From assembly GCF_004359215.1 (NCBI RefSeq), contig NC_090615.1, positions 5,410,491 to 5,474,490 on the forward strand: a stretch of DNA of 64,000 bases. The letters run 5' to 3'. This document shows, piece by piece, positions 30,802-42,353 of this stretch. Below the pieces are notes generated by a model. The model searched no databases. It was not told the DNA's origin and worked only from the letters and a program-made list of their open reading frames with translations. This DNA is from Bremia lactucae. Its lineage: Eukaryota; Oomycota; Peronosporomycetes; Peronosporales; Peronosporaceae. How positions within the stretch are numbered: position 1 is the first letter of the stretch; each line of letters opens with the position of its first letter. A program made the position numbers and the translations under genes.

Positions 30802-32781
30802 ATGGAAAGTATTAGAAATAATACAATCGACGGCGATAGTTCCAGTGGCAGTCCAAAAGACATTCACAGTTTGATACGAAATCAAAAGTGTTTCCTAAAA
30901 GACAAAGGCCTTTGTAACCCCGAACTCGTCGTTAACACGTCGACACTTCAAAGCGAAACGACGTTTGTGAAGAAGAATGCAATTCGCCGTTTCGACAGCA
31001 TGTTAAAGAAGAAAATGGCGTTAGCACGCTCTTGTAAAGATGGGAATGGACCCTTGTCATCAACTGTAGCAGCTCCCAGTATTGCTGACAAATTGAATCA
31101 AGAAAAGTGGCCTGTCAAAGTGTGTAACCCTCGAGCGGGTACAAAGGCACAAAAAAGGTTACAAACTGGGTTACAGTGTCAAGGACGCATAAATGCAAGT
31201 TTATTCGATATACTAGAAGAATCAGGAGAAGATTCCGAGACATCCAACAGCTCATATAGCTCATCAAATAGCTCGGAGCACACGGAAATATTCTGTCAAC
31301 GGTTTTTATATATATCGTCTGCAAATTCAAAGCAATTAGAAGGGTTTCCATTGCTACTACCGCCACATTCTCGTGATTTCAAGTCCGACCTCGAGTCAGG
31401 AGCGAGGAATTCGCTTCCAACCATTAAAACAGAAGTTTTTAAGCTCGTAAAGCTTGCAAATCCAGTCATTTGGACCTACGTACTCGAGTTCTTTCCGTCA
31501 ATCGTAAGCATGACACTCGTGGGTCACTTGAAGTCGCCCTTAACCAAGCAATATCTCGATGGCGTGGCACTTTCGACCATGGTTTTGAATCTCACAGCCA
31601 TTGGTATTGGCTTTGGCTTAGCAACGGCCATGGATACACTCTGCTCGCAAGCTTACGGTGCCAAGAAAGCAAAAAAGCTGGGGATTTATCTTCAAAGTGG
31701 ACTCATTGTCCTTGGTGTCACGTATCTTCCTGTATTCCTTTTAAATTGGTACACCGAAGCATTACTCGTAGCTATTGGCCAGCCAGCTCAAGTCGCCGCA
31801 TTTGCAGGTCGTTTTAGCCAGATTTTATTACCAGGGATTCCAGCTTTATACGTCTACGAATTATTCAAGAAAGTTTTGCAAGCACAACACGTCGTGTTGC
31901 CAATGGTTTATATTGCTGTGATAAGTAACCTCGTCAACGTCTTTCTAGGGGGGTATTTGACTTTTTACACGTCTTGTGGATTCGATGGCACCGCAATTGC
32001 ACGTCTCGTCTCGGACCTGGTCCTTCCATTCAGTCTCATTCCGTATTTTTATCAACATCCTTACGTTTTAGCCAAATGGTGGCCTGGATGGCATGTACAC
32101 GAAGCGATGCAACACGTGAGTATTGTATTGGAACTCGGACTTCCAGGTGCCGCAATGTTATTGTTGGAATGGATGTCGTTTGAAATCATGGCGGCTCTTG
32201 TGGGGTTGTTGCCACATAGCATCATGGCAATCACCGTGCATTCCGTACTCGTGAATGTCTCGACCTTTGCATTTAATTTTTTTCTTGGCATTTCTGTGGC
32301 GGCAAATGTACTTGTGGGGACGTACTTGGGAAGCAACAAGCCGCAACATGCGCGAATGGCATCGATGCTTGGCATGGTCCTTGCCGTATTGTTCTCGGTG
32401 GTGCTAGCAGTCGTTATCGTTGCGACACGGTACTTGATTCCCGCGATTTTCATTAATGATACCGTATCGATTGCATCAAGTGGCCACGCAATCCTCTACC
32501 TCATGCCGTATCAACTATGTGATGCCCTTAATGCTGTCATGCAAGGCGTGCTTCGCGGGACAGGACGACTTTCTCTCGGCGCAACGATCAATTTATTCTC
32601 GTACTTTGTACTTGGGCTGCCTCTTGGCACGTATTTTGCATTTTCAATGGGTATGGGCGTCCCGGGATTCTGGGCTGGGTTGACGATTGGCATCGTTTTT
32701 GGCTGTGTTGTGTCATTTGTCAAGATTTGCGAGACGGATTGGAACGGCATGGCTGATGATGCGCGCGTGCGCACTAGCTGA
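30802..32781 (+). CDS. MATE family efflux transporter
   Basis: The intronless frame gives 659 aa. The first ~210 residues are hydrophilic, with a Ser-rich patch (SNSSYSSSNSSEH). The remaining 450 residues form 12 membrane helices in two MatE halves: first half EFFPSIVSMTLVGHL ... DTLCSQAYGAKK, second half LPGAAMLLLEWMSFE ... GTYLGSNKPQHARM, then GVLRGTGR and helix 12 near the end. DTLCSQAYGA and QGVLRGTG are typical of eukaryotic MATE proteins, which export organic cations and other small molecules using proton or sodium gradients at the plasma membrane or vacuole. The N-terminal extension is longer than usual for the family. Substrate cannot be told from sequence. Confidence 0.95.
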   Translation: MESIRNNTIDGDSSSGSPKDIHSLIRNQKCFLKDKGLCNPELVVNTSTLQSETTFVKKNAIRRFDSMLKKKMALARSCKDGNGPLSSTVAAPSIADKLNQEKWPVKVCNPRAGTKAQKRLQTGLQCQGRINASLFDILEESGEDSETSNSSYSSSNSSEHTEIFCQRFLYISSANSKQLEGFPLLLPPHSRDFKSDLESGARNSLPTIKTEVFKLVKLANPVIWTYVLEFFPSIVSMTLVGHLKSPLTKQYLDGVALSTMVLNLTAIGIGFGLATAMDTLCSQAYGAKKAKKLGIYLQSGLIVLGVTYLPVFLLNWYTEALLVAIGQPAQVAAFAGRFSQILLPGIPALYVYELFKKVLQAQHVVLPMVYIAVISNLVNVFLGGYLTFYTSCGFDGTAIARLVSDLVLPFSLIPYFYQHPYVLAKWWPGWHVHEAMQHVSIVLELGLPGAAMLLLEWMSFEIMAALVGLLPHSIMAITVHSVLVNVSTFAFNFFLGISVAANVLVGTYLGSNKPQHARMASMLGMVLAVLFSVVLAVVIVATRYLIPAIFINDTVSIASSGHAILYLMPYQLCDALNAVMQGVLRGTGRLSLGATINLFSYFVLGLPLGTYFAFSMGMGVPGFWAGLTIGIVFGCVVSFVKICETDWNGMADDARVRTS

Positions 32782-33900
32782 GAGGCAATCGACGGTGACG
32801 CAGTTGAGTTTGACAATGTATTGTACCGACGCAAAATGCTTTACCTTTTTTTTTCAACATTTTAAAACCATAAAACGGAAAAAAAAAAGTTATTTTTTTG
32901 TATATCTTGACAAGCCCAATCAATGCTGGTAATTTCAATGCAATCTCCAATACAAATTTAATTTAAGATGTATTGCATTTTCAATCGTCGCTTTGAAATT
33001 CTGCGCATCAAGTTTGTGCGAAAGGCTGTTGCTTACCATGCTACGACCTGTTTTCTGAGCTAAGCTTTATAAAAGGAAATTTCTTCGAGAACTACAGCAA
33101 TAGAAGTGTGATTGTTACAATCGTGCAACTTGTGTAAACGATTGAAGATTACAAACAAGGACTTGGTGGCAAAGAAAAGACGAAAGTCGCATTTTACTCG
33201 TGTTATGACAAAAGTCCGATTTTTAAAGCTAAATTCTTTTTTTAGTGACAACTTAAAAGATGCCTGCAGCAATTCTGATAATTATTACAGCGATAAGCCC
33301 AAGAGGACGTTGCATGTCAGAAAAAAAGATAGGATCTCGCAAAGATCGACGTTTAAGTTGCATAGCCCCTCGATTACGGATGAATCTCTGTGCATTTTAG
33401 TCACGATAACTGGGCTCACAATTTCCATTTTTAAGATGTGAAAGAGGACAACAACCACAAGTCGTTGTACGCATCCGCATAGTTTAGTGTCCAAAGATGT
33501 AATACTTGCCTTTTCTCGGGGAGGCGACACGTCGGTGAGCCGCCAAAAACAAGCGAGCAAAGATGTGCCGTATAGTGATTAAGGCTTTTTAAAGACCACT
33601 TAAGACAAGAGCGATACAGCACCGTTAAAAAGGACAACGTGAGATCGTTCGACAACACGATTGACCACCGACTTGACGTGTCAGCTATTTAGCTGAGCCT
33701 TTGCGAGGACACAACAAAGTCCCATCTCAAGAACAAAGCCTTGCTTGAGACGAGTTTAATCCAATGAGAGCGTAGAAAAAGGTTTTAACGTAGACTACGG
33801 ACCACTTAAAAGACCGTATTGTAGTCCAAAGAGTGGAATTCTACAATGCGCATCGTCTGTTCGATGCTTCCTTCTTACTCGACACGTCTCTTTAAATCCA
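32782..33900. other. Intergenic region
   Basis: About 1.1 kb between two same-strand genes. It begins with T/A-rich sequence suited to transcript ending after the MATE gene. No coding sequence is supported, and the last few hundred bases should hold the promoter of the FYVE-GAF gene. Confidence 0.5.
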
Positions 33901-36708
33901 ATGTGGGCAAATAGCAGTATGATCAGTGAAAGTGGGTGTAGTGAAAGTTCACGAGGGGTTCGTCTCACGTGCGACTCTAAGCAACGACGATTGACTATAA
34001 CGCAAGAAGCAAACACGTCGCAAGCGTTGGGCTGGAACCTCCAAGTGTCGGACCAAGACCTCGTAACGGATCTCTTGGCAACGCTTCCAAAGCTCAAAGC
34101 TGCCGTCGACGACCATGAAAATCGAGCCCCAAATTGGCTTCGCAAATCCAAGAGTGGCGACGCAGTCGAAGTCTACGAGCTCCTTCCAACTCGCGATGGC
34201 AAAGGCGATGATATGGATCTCGTCCACTCAATCGTCGCTACCATTGAAATTGAGTGTCATTTAAACGAAGTATTAAATGTCTTGACAAGCCACAAGACAA
34301 ATCACGACTTGGAAGCGTCCATGCGTGCGATTATTCCCAAGAAAAAGATTCGACAAGGCGAAGTATTGCTCGAACCCCATGCCACAACATTGGATGGAGC
34401 TCCCATTCGACAATCCCACGTCCCTTCGAATCCAAAAACAACTCGCACCGACCCAGACGACGCGGAGCGCAAAGTGCTCATCAGTGTCAGTATGACGCGC
34501 TTTAAATCCAAGCGACGACTGGATGTTCGAGGCCGGTTACGCAATCGCCATCAACGATTACAAAAGTTGTGTCTCGCGACGCTCACGCATCCGTTTGAAG
34601 GCAAACAACGCGCCGTTCATGTGATCAAGACACTGCCACGATCCGTGCATGATCAACTCGCACCGATTGACGAGAAACACCAGAGTCGATCCGTTCTTGG
34701 GAGTGGCCTTCGTGGTCTCGATCATATTTCCGTTGGTTTTGATATCCAGACACGAACCGTGCATTGTATTGGACCACGAGGCGCTGTCCAATCGACACGA
34801 ATCATTGCTCACGGATACGCGTCCGTCACGCCGCCCGAACACTTTGGTCGGCAACAACAACGGACCATGACAACGTATAGTCCCTCGGAATTGGCGTCGT
34901 ATCGCTCGGCGCACGCAAATGCCGAAGCCAAGCACGTGATTGAGCTCTTGACGACGTCTCTCATGCAATTTGAACGTGTCATTCGTCGTCGACGACTGGG
35001 TTTGCAAACCTTTATGAAAAACCACCCACGAGACCGCGACACTAGTCATCGTGTCCAAACGTGTGAAGTCTGCAACCATCGGTTCTCAATCCTACGACGG
35101 GAATTCTACTGTCAACTCTGTGGCCACGTGTGTTGCGGCGAGTGCTCGAAACTGTACGAAGTCGAAGAATCGGTCGGTCATGTCACGAAAAAGCGGCTCT
35201 GTGTGCGCTGCCTTACGAATGTCAACTCGTGTGTATTTGAAGACGAAGACTTTATGACGGCGCTTGGTCCAGCGGTGATTCATGACGACGACGAGCACGA
35301 CGTTGAAAATACAAGTGACGACTGTGGCCGTCGTGATTACAACGATACGTACGCAAGTATTGGCTCGACAGTCGCGTGTTCCGAATTTGAAAGCGGGGAC
35401 ACTCCCGACGATCCCGACGTCCCACGCGACACCAAAAGGGAGCACTCTCGAGCTTTACAAACACTCGATCGGCTGGTGAACCTTTCGTCTCAAACGTTTA
35501 AGAAACCAAGTTGTTTCGAACGCTCGCGGCTTACCAAGTCACAATTGTATCAGCAATCAAACGCGTCGTCTTTTGCGTCAATGCAAAGTGATTGTACGCA
35601 ACCCTCGCTCCAAGCGTCGCAAGTTCACGAGTCACCGAGTCGGTATTCACAGAACGCACGCGAATTGAAAGATTCTCAACTCACACAGAGCCAGTTGAGT
35701 CAAACGCAGTCGGAATCGCCGCGGAAATCCCATTACCGACAAAGTCACGAGTACGTATCCAACCACGCTCGGACACGAGACACGCAACTTACACAGAGCC
35801 AGCTAAGTCAATCCCACTCCCGCTTTCAAGACACCCAACGTCAACTGCACCACTCGTCACAGTATCAATTCCACGACTCGCATGTACCTCCTCGTCAACT
35901 CGGTCAATCCCACTCGGATCGTCGTCAACTCCAATCGAAAAACAAATCGTCCCACCTTCCTTTGAACCGATATAGCCATCATCCAATCCATCACCCGTCT
36001 CGCTTTCAACAAACCTCGAATGACGAAAGCGTTGTCGCACAGCTTCGTGCAGATGTCGAAGATCATCTCAAACGAACGCTTCGCGCCACATTTCACGAAA
36101 CGAAACAAAATTTATCGGGTCCGAATGAATCGCAATTTTCCATTGCACCTCCTGAACGCGATTATCAATTGGAATTTGATGGAAGTCAAACAATGTCGCC
36201 TTCCCATCCGTTGCCACCAAAGCCGCTACCAGCTCAAGAGCGAAGACGATTGCAATACGTTATAAGCTCAGGGGCTCTAAGCCCGACGTACGATCGTAGT
36301 GCCTTGAACATGTTGGCACAAATTGGGGCCGCGCACTTAAACTGTCCACTGGGATACGTGACTATGATTGACGAATTTACGCAATACGTTGTTGGACTGC
36401 ACCCCCACGGAGCCATTGGAATGTCCCTCCCTCGTGAAGAATCAATGTGCTCGTACACAATTTATCACGAACGTCCGTTAGTCGTGAAAAATGCTTTGAA
36501 TGACATTCGATTTAGCCACATGGGGTTTGTGAGCCAAACGGGACTTCGATTTTATGCGGGATTCCCAATTCGAGCACCGGATAGTGCCGTGGTGGCGACA
36601 CTTTGTGCTGCGGATTATAAGCCGCACAAATTCATTTCGGCGAAACAGTATGCCGAAATGGAGGCATTGGCCGACTTGGCAAGTACGCTCATTATCACTC
36701 GAGAGTAG
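33901..36708 (+). CDS. START-like / FYVE-type zinc finger / GAF domain protein
   Basis: The intronless 935-aa protein starts at ATG 33901. Residues about 40-330 fit the START-like lipid-binding module that precedes FYVE fingers in many oomycete proteins (VEVYELLPTRDGKGDDMDLV, LGSGLRGLDHISVGFDIQTR). Residues about 385-435 carry a FYVE-type finger with paired cysteines: TCEVC, YCQLCGHVCCGEC, CVRC. The phosphoinositide-binding R(R/K)HHCR box is changed to RREFYCQLCG, so PI3P binding may be altered. Residues about 540-720 are Gln/Ser/His-rich with repeated LTQSQLSQ. Residues about 780-935 form a GAF domain (LNCPLGYVTMIDEFTQYVVG, PREESMCSYTIYHERPLVV, FYAGFPIRAPDS). A role in endosomal membrane or cyclic-nucleotide/small-molecule sensing is plausible, but the combination is not functionally characterised to my knowledge. 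Confidence 0.88.
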   Translation: MWANSSMISESGCSESSRGVRLTCDSKQRRLTITQEANTSQALGWNLQVSDQDLVTDLLATLPKLKAAVDDHENRAPNWLRKSKSGDAVEVYELLPTRDGKGDDMDLVHSIVATIEIECHLNEVLNVLTSHKTNHDLEASMRAIIPKKKIRQGEVLLEPHATTLDGAPIRQSHVPSNPKTTRTDPDDAERKVLISVSMTRFKSKRRLDVRGRLRNRHQRLQKLCLATLTHPFEGKQRAVHVIKTLPRSVHDQLAPIDEKHQSRSVLGSGLRGLDHISVGFDIQTRTVHCIGPRGAVQSTRIIAHGYASVTPPEHFGRQQQRTMTTYSPSELASYRSAHANAEAKHVIELLTTSLMQFERVIRRRRLGLQTFMKNHPRDRDTSHRVQTCEVCNHRFSILRREFYCQLCGHVCCGECSKLYEVEESVGHVTKKRLCVRCLTNVNSCVFEDEDFMTALGPAVIHDDDEHDVENTSDDCGRRDYNDTYASIGSTVACSEFESGDTPDDPDVPRDTKREHSRALQTLDRLVNLSSQTFKKPSCFERSRLTKSQLYQQSNASSFASMQSDCTQPSLQASQVHESPSRYSQNARELKDSQLTQSQLSQTQSESPRKSHYRQSHEYVSNHARTRDTQLTQSQLSQSHSRFQDTQRQLHHSSQYQFHDSHVPPRQLGQSHSDRRQLQSKNKSSHLPLNRYSHHPIHHPSRFQQTSNDESVVAQLRADVEDHLKRTLRATFHETKQNLSGPNESQFSIAPPERDYQLEFDGSQTMSPSHPLPPKPLPAQERRRLQYVISSGALSPTYDRSALNMLAQIGAAHLNCPLGYVTMIDEFTQYVVGLHPHGAIGMSLPREESMCSYTIYHERPLVVKNALNDIRFSHMGFVSQTGLRFYAGFPIRAPDSAVVATLCAADYKPHKFISAKQYAEMEALADLASTLIITRE

Positions 36709-37128
36709 TAAACATGATTTTTAGTAGGCAATTCGAAATAAGTTACATTCGAGTTTGAAAATCGACACTAAGACCATTTAGTGTAAAACTAAAATACTCA
36801 TTATATATTCTCATATCGACAAAAAAATTCGGCCATGTATGAGGAAAGCTTGGTAAGGGAATGGTTATTCCTTCGGTTTGGTCCACACTTTTTGCGCTAA
36901 TGAAAAACCGAGCTTTGCAAATAGCGAATACAAGCAAATATTAAATTGCGATACAGGCCAACCCGATTCAAAGAAGCAAGAATTTTATGTTAGGTAATGT
37001 GATTAATGCCACAGACCAAGTAAATGGTATTTATTAGATTTTGATAGATTCAAAGGCAGTCGCCTTGACGTATAGCACGCAGATTGACGTACTTTATAAG
37101 TAGCTAGTGATGTTTCGAGGGCTATTAA
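36709..37128. other. Intergenic region
   Basis: No supported gene. It lies between the FYVE-GAF stop and an inverted LTR scrap. Confidence 0.45.
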
Positions 37129-37160
37129 TGAAACGGGGCACTGCCGACTTGTACTGCTTC
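37129..37160 (-). repeat. Truncated inverted Gypsy LTR end
   Basis: These 32 bp match the minus-strand reading of the LTR 3' terminus (AACGGGGCACTGCCGACTTG). They are joined directly to the start of a forward LTR at 37161, making a head-to-head junction. Confidence 0.75.
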
Positions 37161-37613
37161 TGTAACGGGGTGAATCGTTACATGAAATTAGCACTTAAAG
37201 GTTGTAAAGTAATATAGTATCTATAAGGTAGATAATATTTGGAGGATTTTACTTTATATAGTAATATCCTGAATTCTTATCCATAAATAGGTATAGGCCA
37301 TTATGTCTATTTATTTTGCAGACTAATCAGCTGTAGAAGTAATCAAAGAGAGTTACAAGATAAGATAGAGATAAGAATTCATTTACATGTTTAGTATTAG
37401 GTTATAATTAAGTCAGCATTTACAAAGATAGATTAAGAGACACTTAACTATATGAATACAGTTTTCATTTTACCCTTTTAAGGTTAACTTGTCTTAAGAG
37501 AAGTATTCCTCTGCACGTACAGTGTACGTCTCCTAACGTAAGGCACCACTCACATCTGAAGCAGTGTGAAGTGGACTTTTACTGAAACAGTACAAGTCGC
37601 AGTGCCCCGTTAC
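37161..37613 (+). repeat. Gypsy LTR, subfamily B
   Basis: It starts TGTAACGGGGTGAATCG and ends CAGTGCCCCGTTAC, 453 bp. It is nearly the same as the minus-oriented LTR at 60519-60971 (same length, same CAGCTGTAGAAGTAATCAAA segment). The final A is missing or lost, and Copia gag sequence follows without a recognisable target-site duplication. No Gypsy internal sequence adjoins it. Confidence 0.9.
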
Positions 37614-40600
37614 GCACTTGATCGGTATCTCGATGGAATTGCAAGAAAACATTTTGATAAGATGAAAGGAGTATGGGCGTTTGAAGTGCCTACGATTGAG
37701 CATTTGATAAACAGAATGCTAGAGGTATATGACCGAGAGATCACCGTAGATCAAGCCACATGATTTATGCGGGCTCGTAAGCAGAGCGATCGGTCTTAGA
37801 CGGAGTAGTACCAGTATTTGGTAGCCGTGGCAAATTCGGCAAGCTGTCCAGATCGATTTGTGCTCCAGTACATCTGTGAGGGGGCTACACCGGAAGTAAG
37901 ACGAGCCATGCAAACGCGGCTTTATCGTCGCCGCACTGACTACGTTAAGCAGGCATGCGAGCTGGCAGACTTTGCCAGTACATTTGAGCAAGATGTGAGC
38001 GCTCATATGATTAGGTGGGGGAAGACATTTCACTTGCATTCGAAGTCACACCCGCAGAGGGAATAATGTTTCTGATGCAATTGTCCCTTGCGATGGGAGA
38101 CGATGCTGGGGATGCAATTAGCTTGGTGATACGAAGAGAGAGTGCAAGAATAAAATGGTGTTAAGCAGGCGTCATTTCCTTTGAGTACTGAATTGTACTT
38201 AATGGCTGGAAGCAGACCTGAATTTTCGATAATGGCGCCAGCTGGCACCTGGTAATGAATGCCAGCTTGCTTGTCGACGCGATCGACTGCTTTGACGAGT
38301 GTGATCTCGCTGGCGGACAAGCTATCAAGGTCACGCAGGTGGTCCAAGTCACTTTGCAATCTTGCAAAGATGAGGTACGTTTTTTATAAGAGGGACCTAA
38401 CGCACAACCTGCTATCCTACTGAAAACTTAAAGAAAAGGGGGTTGTACTAAGCTACGAAGAAGGTCGCCGCTATATGAAGCGTACTAGTGATGATGCGAG
38501 AGGCTTTGCAGTTAAAAAAATGGCGTGCTGGTTGTATGTAGTGTGACGCGGCTACACTGAAAAGGAATGAAGTTGTGTATGCGACTCTACTCGCTGCAGA
38601 TACTGATAGTGAGATTGGGGCATCGATGAAGTGCACGCTTTTGAATCTCCATTACCGCCTAGGTCATCTTATGTACGACAGAGTTGAGAAGATGGCGGAC
38701 AGTGAAGGCTCGTGAATCGAGCTGACCGACAGGAAACGACCTAGCTGCATCACCTGTGCACAAGGTAAACAATTCAAGAATGCACAGTCCAAGAAAGATA
38801 GCTGGTCACACTCGCCTATTGATCGAATTAGTGCAGTCATTTGCAGCGATCTGAAAGATCCGATGAGACCGACAGATTGGTGTGGTAATCGGTATATGAT
38901 CAACTTTGTTGACCACGCCTCGAATTGTTACAGGGTCTTTGTTGCGCGCAAGAAGGATCTGCTGCAAAAAGTTTGAGCATTTTTTGGCGTTTTTCGAGGG
39001 CACATTCAACCGCAAGGTGCACATTCTCAGAACAATTGGTGGTGATGGATATCGAAACGTGGATATGTTTTGCAAGTTTATTGGGGTGGTCGGACAAGTG
39101 AGCGAAGCCGGCAATCAAGCCTCTAATGGGAAGGCTGAACGCATGCACGGGACAGTGCTCAATATGCATCGGTGCATGATGTTTGCCAGTGGCTTACCAT
39201 TGCAGTTCTGGGGTGACGCAAAGCAGTATGCCTAGACCGCAGTCCGAGCAGAGAAATTTAAAACGAGCTTTTCCAATCGAAATGCTTACCGGCAAGAAGC
39301 CCAGTATCGCTGATGTCGTGGTTTTTGGAAGCCCCTGCACGGTTTATCGCGACCCTGGCAAGAAAGCTTGGAAATCGCGCGCCGAGGTCGCAATGATTCT
39401 TGGGAAGCACGAAGAGATCGAAGGGCTCATGGTTTATTTACTCCGTGAACGATTGGTCATAACGTCGCAACATGTCCAACACGCGGAGACCATGAGCATT
39501 GAGCGAAATCAATAATTACAGCAGCAGTCAAGCCGAGAGGACCTCTTGCTGGATTAAGCTGTGGAAGAAAGGGAGGAGGCTGCGAAACGGAAGGAGTGTG
39601 TTATTTCTTTCAAGTGTAAAGGAAATAATACCAAGAAGGTGCCACCGGAGAGCGACGGTAGTTCTCGCATCGATGGATCGGATGAGACGCGTATGATTAC
39701 TCGGCATATGGGCGTAAAGCATGTTCCAATTGCGATGTTTAGCCTAATTAAAGATCCGCAGACATACAGACTGTACAGTCCGAGGCTGGCACGCAGTGAC
39801 GCGAAGCAATGTGTTCCGAAGTGTGACTATTCATGTCCTGCATTCTAAAGGGGTCTTTAAGACTAAAAGGCACGCAGATGGAACATGAAAAGTTACACAC
39901 GAAGCCCTGGTCAGAAGTTGCTGCATTCTGAATGGGTCTATAAAACTAAAAGGACGCAGACGACACTGGAGCGATTTAAGGCAAGGCTGACAGCCTGCGG
40001 AAATGAGCAGGCATTTGGTGTTAATTACACCATGACTTTCAGTGCCGTGGTGGCGATAACTACGGCAAAGGTGGTATTGGCGCGAGTATGGAGGGGTGTG
40101 CCTGCTCGACACGGTGATGTCCCTAATGCTTATGTTAAACCAGATAATGAAGAAGACCTCGAGATTGCAGTTCACGTGCCTTAGAATGGAATTTGACGAG
40201 GACGAGTTAAACATATTGGGCACAAGTGACAAGAGCAGGGTGGTGCTAAAGCTTCGCAAGAGTCTTTACGATCTAAAGCAATCTGGACGTTTGTGGGCAC
40301 AATTGCTGCATGCTACACTCAGTAAGCTTGGATTTACATAGTGCTACACCAATAGGTGCTTATACGTGAAGGGTGATGAAACGACCAAAACATTGATGGG
40401 CGTCTACGTGGACGACCTGTTAGTGATTGCTAAGAGGGTCTGCGACGTGAATAAAAAATTCAGTGACATGGACGTACTCGTAGTGAAGGACCTCGATGAA
40501 ATGACCAAGTTTTAGGCATTGGGGTATCGTATGCTAAGGATACCGGGTATCAGCTGGAGCGGAGTCAGTGTATTCGCGAAGTACTTGATGGACTGCGTCT

Positions 40601-41393
40601 GGAGCAAGCGAATCCTACTCGTTTACCTATTGGCGACGACCAAGATGGCGCCAAGGAGGGCGCTTTACTACCAAGTGATGGTAATGGTACACCAGAACGA
40701 CCGACTGTGAAGATGTTCCAGTCCTTAATTGGAAGCTTGCTGTGGCTACCTCGATGTACGAGACCGGACATAGCATTTGCTGTGCACTGGGCTAGCCGAC
40801 AAGCACATGCGCCGAGGGACCGCGATTGGCGGTGGGCGAAGAGAATTGTTCGCTACTTGAAGGGAGCTGTTGACCTACAGTTGAAAATTCAAGGAACGAG
40901 GGTAATTGAAGCTTGACGAGAAATTGTTCTTGAAGGATACATCGATGCGGAATACGCGGCGGATCGCGCGGAACGAAAATCGGTAAGTGGAGTGGTTTAT
41001 GCTTAAAAGGTATGGTTATGGGTTGGACGTGTCGAAAACAGGTGAGAGTGGCGTTGTCTACGATGGAGGCTGAATTTGTGACTGCTTCGCTGGTGGCAAG
41101 TGGCCTGCTAGTGCTGAATGAGCTGCTTGGTGAAATCTGAGTGCGTGTGGCTAAGCCGATGCAGATGCATGTCGACAATCAAGCTGCGACCAAGCAAATA
41201 CAAGGTGAAGACAGTGCGGGAAGAGCGAAGCACATCGCTGTGCGTCTCAAGTTCATCAAGGATTATAGCAAGAAAAAGGTGATCAAGGTGGTGTATTGAG
41301 CTGACCTTATCACCAAGACATTTGCTGCGCCGCAATTGACGCAGCTAAAAAAAAGCAAGCTAATTTCGCTGGTTAAGACATCTCGAGAAGGAA
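37614..41393 (+). pseudogene. Copia gag (3' part) and pol, decayed
   Basis: The gag continuation (ALDRYLDG, HFDKMKGVWAFEVPTIEHL, CPDRFVLQYICEGATPEVRR) occupies 37614-38066. Pol follows with a pre-integrase/zinc region and integrase core near 38.6-39.25 kb (QASNGKAERMH). After that come IEMLTGKKPSIADVVVFGSP, reverse transcriptase from about 39.9 kb (TLERFKARLTACGNEQAFGV; LRKSLYDLKQSGRLWAQLLH; catalytic YVDD near 40.41 kb; MFQSLIGSLLWLPRCTRPDI) and RNase H to about 41.33 kb (STMEAEFVTAS, VDNQAATKQIQGEDSAGRAK). The domain order integrase before reverse transcriptase defines Ty1/Copia. Numerous stops and frameshifts make it nonfunctional. The N-terminal gag part is absent here but present at 6940-7535. 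Confidence 0.88.
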
Positions 41394-41591
41394 TGTTGAG
41401 AGAGCGCGGCTGGTGAGGTGAGAGGGCGCGACTGGTGATGTTGAAGAGGCGCGACCCTAGTAACGGACGGAGCATCTCATGGGTTTACATGAGTGATGTT
41501 TGGCAACGGATGAACACGATAACAGAAGATCATAAGCTCGAAATACATTAAGTTTCTTATCTTCCTACGACTGGCAAAGTGCCATGAATCA
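41394..41591 (+). repeat. Copia-type LTR (3' LTR)
   Basis: It starts TGTTGAGAGAGCGCGG right after the polypurine tract GAGAAGGAA and ends near GCCATGAATCA. It pairs with the LTR at 6638-6896. It has only about two of the 21-bp internal units. Confidence 0.75.
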
Positions 41592-42348
41592 ACCGCTACG
41601 CTTTTGCTTTTAAAATGATTATCTCTTGGCATTGTCATGATCTTGAAGCTGGCCGTCAGGCTCAAATAAGCGCACTTTTAAGCTTAGTAGCATAATTAAA
41701 CAATGATTACTCTGTCAATTAGTAGAAATTATGCCGAAGCAACCATTTTATTGAATTCTAGAGACCGATATTGTTACGAATTAGAAGCACATCTTGCTTA
41801 CTACGCACGTTGGACATTGCCGATAATTGCCTTACTGATACGCTGAAGCCTGTCGAGTAGTGATGGTGACTTCGATTGTAAGAGAGCTAAATCGGCTGCC
41901 AATGTTATCAAATGTGTACTCGCGCACCGAGCGTTCTTCAGCATGGCCGTTGTTGAGTGCGTAAATTACTAGTAAAAGTTTGTTCTATTCAATTGTAGCC
42001 GGTAGCTGTTGATTCAATGGAGACACAACGCAAAGAAATTAAAGCTACTATTTTGAGCTGTCGAGTAATTTTTACACCATCAATTGCTGTGATCGCGGTC
42101 TTGTCGTCGGGTCTGCAGTCGTGGTAGCTTTAATGCTGGTCATAAGATTGGCCCCAGCTACGAGAATAAAGAAACGAACGCGCATTGCTGATGAGTTTCT
42201 GGGACCAAATTAGTTTTGGGATGCGTAAAGAGAAGTAAAGTCGAGCAATCAAGCAATATTCACCCTACTATGTCATTTTGCGATCAACAACATAACAGGG
42301 CGACACCGATTGTAGAAAAACATTTGAGCGTTAGGAACCGATCAAGCG
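41592..42348. other. Spacer between Copia and Gypsy element 2
   Basis: No gene recognised. It is the pre-insertion sequence into which Gypsy element 2 inserted at CATGT. Confidence 0.45.
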
Positions 42349-42353
42349 CATGT
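42349..42353 (+). repeat. Target-site duplication, left copy (CATGT)
   Basis: The 5 bp immediately before the left LTR are CATGT, repeated immediately after the right LTR at 50156-50160. Confidence 0.85.

Noticed and set aside
32061..32834. Minus-strand frames of 107-130 codons opposite the MATE gene
   Set aside because: They are complementary-strand shadows of the transporter.
33112..33441. Plus-strand 109-codon frame between the MATE and FYVE-GAF genes
   Set aside because: It is Lys/Asn/Ser-rich, of AT-rich composition, with no domain, no splice context and no obvious conservation signal.
34558..35445. Minus-strand frames of 117-173 codons opposite the FYVE-GAF gene
   Set aside because: They are shadows without domains; the plus strand carries FYVE and GAF motifs.
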